From Pseudomonadota bacterium (GTDB lineage Bacteria; Pseudomonadota; Alphaproteobacteria; GCA-2746255): 64,000 nucleotides of DNA. Positions within the stretch are counted from its first letter, which is position 1; the number at the start of each line of letters is the position of its first letter. The stretch is taken from positions 62,001-126,000 of the forward strand of contig JBFMHN010000002.1 in the NCBI GenBank assembly GCA_040752895.1, in the 5' to 3' direction. This document shows positions 63,645 to 64,000 of the stretch, piece by piece. Under the pieces are notes generated by a model. That model made no database searches, was not told the origin of the DNA, and saw nothing but the letters and a program-made list of their open reading frames with translations. A program made the translations under genes and the position numbers.

Positions 63645-64000
63645 ATGACCAATCGTATCGTAACTATTTTTGGCGGATCGGGCTTTGTGGGGCGTCACCT
63701 CGTCCGGCGGCTGGCAAGCGAAGGCGCGCGCCTGCGCATCGCCGTTCGTGACCCGGAGGCGGCGGCGTTCTTGAGGCCACTCGGCGACGTCGGCCAAATC
63801 CTGCCGTGGCCGGCGAACGTCCGGGACGACGCCTCGGTCGCCGCGGCGGTGCGGGACACCGACGCCGTCATCAACCTCGCCGGCATCCTTTACGAGCGCG
63901 GCCGGCAAACGTTCCGCGCCGTTCACGTGGATGGGGCGCAGCGGATCGCCCGCGCGGCGAAGGAAGCCGGCGTCGGCACGCTCATCCACGTCTCGGCGAT
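63645..64000 (+). CDS. NDUFA9-like NAD(P)-binding protein, N-terminal part (runs off right edge)
   Basis: First 118 or so residues of a short-chain-dehydrogenase-like protein of the complex I NDUFA9 (atypical SDR) family. The dinucleotide motif is TIFGGSGFVGRHLVRRLASEGA, followed by RIAVRDPEAA, ASVAAAVRDTDAVINLAGILYE and the start of the next helix. In alphaproteobacteria this gene often stands before uppP; that cannot be seen here. Role: accessory complex I subunit or quinone-linked reductase. Confidence 0.85.
   Translation, partial: MTNRIVTIFGGSGFVGRHLVRRLASEGARLRIAVRDPEAAAFLRPLGDVGQILPWPANVRDDASVAAAVRDTDAVINLAGILYERGRQTFRAVHVDGAQRIARAAKEAGVGTLIHVSA

Overview
This window looks like an ordinary chromosomal core segment of a GC-rich (roughly two-thirds G+C by eye, not computed) alphaproteobacterium. 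The gene order resembles Rhodospirillales-like lineages: acnA divergent from a complete ccmABCDEFGHI cluster, an Hsp20-DUF1150 pair, a TIGR02300 protein, aroA-cmk-rpsA-sppA-ihfB-lapA-pyrF-trpFBA-accD-folC in a row, kdsD-lptCAB-rpoN-ptsN, and a SAM-II riboswitch before metZ. I see no phage genes, transposases, integrases, CRISPR array or plasmid functions. Coding density is very high, many genes overlap by ATGA or GTGA, and no gene-free stretch exceeds about 300 bases.

Layout. 1-1.45 kb: rpmH-rnpA-yidD-yidC on the minus strand, from a clear sigma-70-type promoter. 1.6-7.7 kb (plus): a TVP38 membrane protein with a MerA-like flavoprotein, an orphan histidine kinase and an MMPL/RND exporter. 7.7-17 kb: aconitase A (minus), then the full System I cytochrome c maturation operon (plus). 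17-28.7 kb: metallophosphoesterase, DASS transporter, tRNA-Ala(CGC), YggT-DUF167-folD, argG-rlmN, an IalB-like secreted protein, a quinone reductase, succinyl-CoA:3-ketoacid CoA transferase, YciI, an EamA transporter and PhhB. 28.7-34.7 kb: UDG-sirtuin (minus), divergent from an LMW-phosphatase/fructosamine-kinase pair (plus), then ThpR, ArsC and a large MscS. 34.7-38.9 kb: RecX, an ABC-2 permease and argD-argF-lipoprotein. 38.9-55.6 kb is one long minus-strand block: trkH, folE, apaG, metZ with its riboswitch, a radical SAM enzyme, folC, accD, trpA, trpB, trpF, pyrF, lapA, ihfB, sppA, rpsA, cmk, aroA. 55.8-64 kb: TIGR02300 protein, tRNA-Ala(GGC), hsp20-DUF1150 (plus), then ptsN, rpoN, lptB, lptA, lptC, kdsD, rnd and tRNA-Leu(CAG) (minus), and the start of an NDUFA9-like gene.

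How the genes work together. Several modules can be read directly. The CcmA-I set exports heme and attaches it to c-type apocytochromes. KdsD and LptABC make the Kdo precursor and move LPS across the envelope. ScoAB, together with aconitase, feeds the TCA cycle. ArgD, ArgF and ArgG are arginine-pathway enzymes. The LMW-phosphatase/fructosamine-kinase pair is probably a deglycation unit, facing a class III sirtuin across only 42 bases.

The best regulatory find is the metZ leader: promoter, SAM-II pseudoknot, a possible antiterminator and an intrinsic terminator, all readable in about 130 bases. I found no clear candidate for a wholly new multi-gene system. The least explained genes are the radical SAM protein (43072-44040), the TVP38/flavoprotein pair and the orphan kinase/MMPL neighbourhood.
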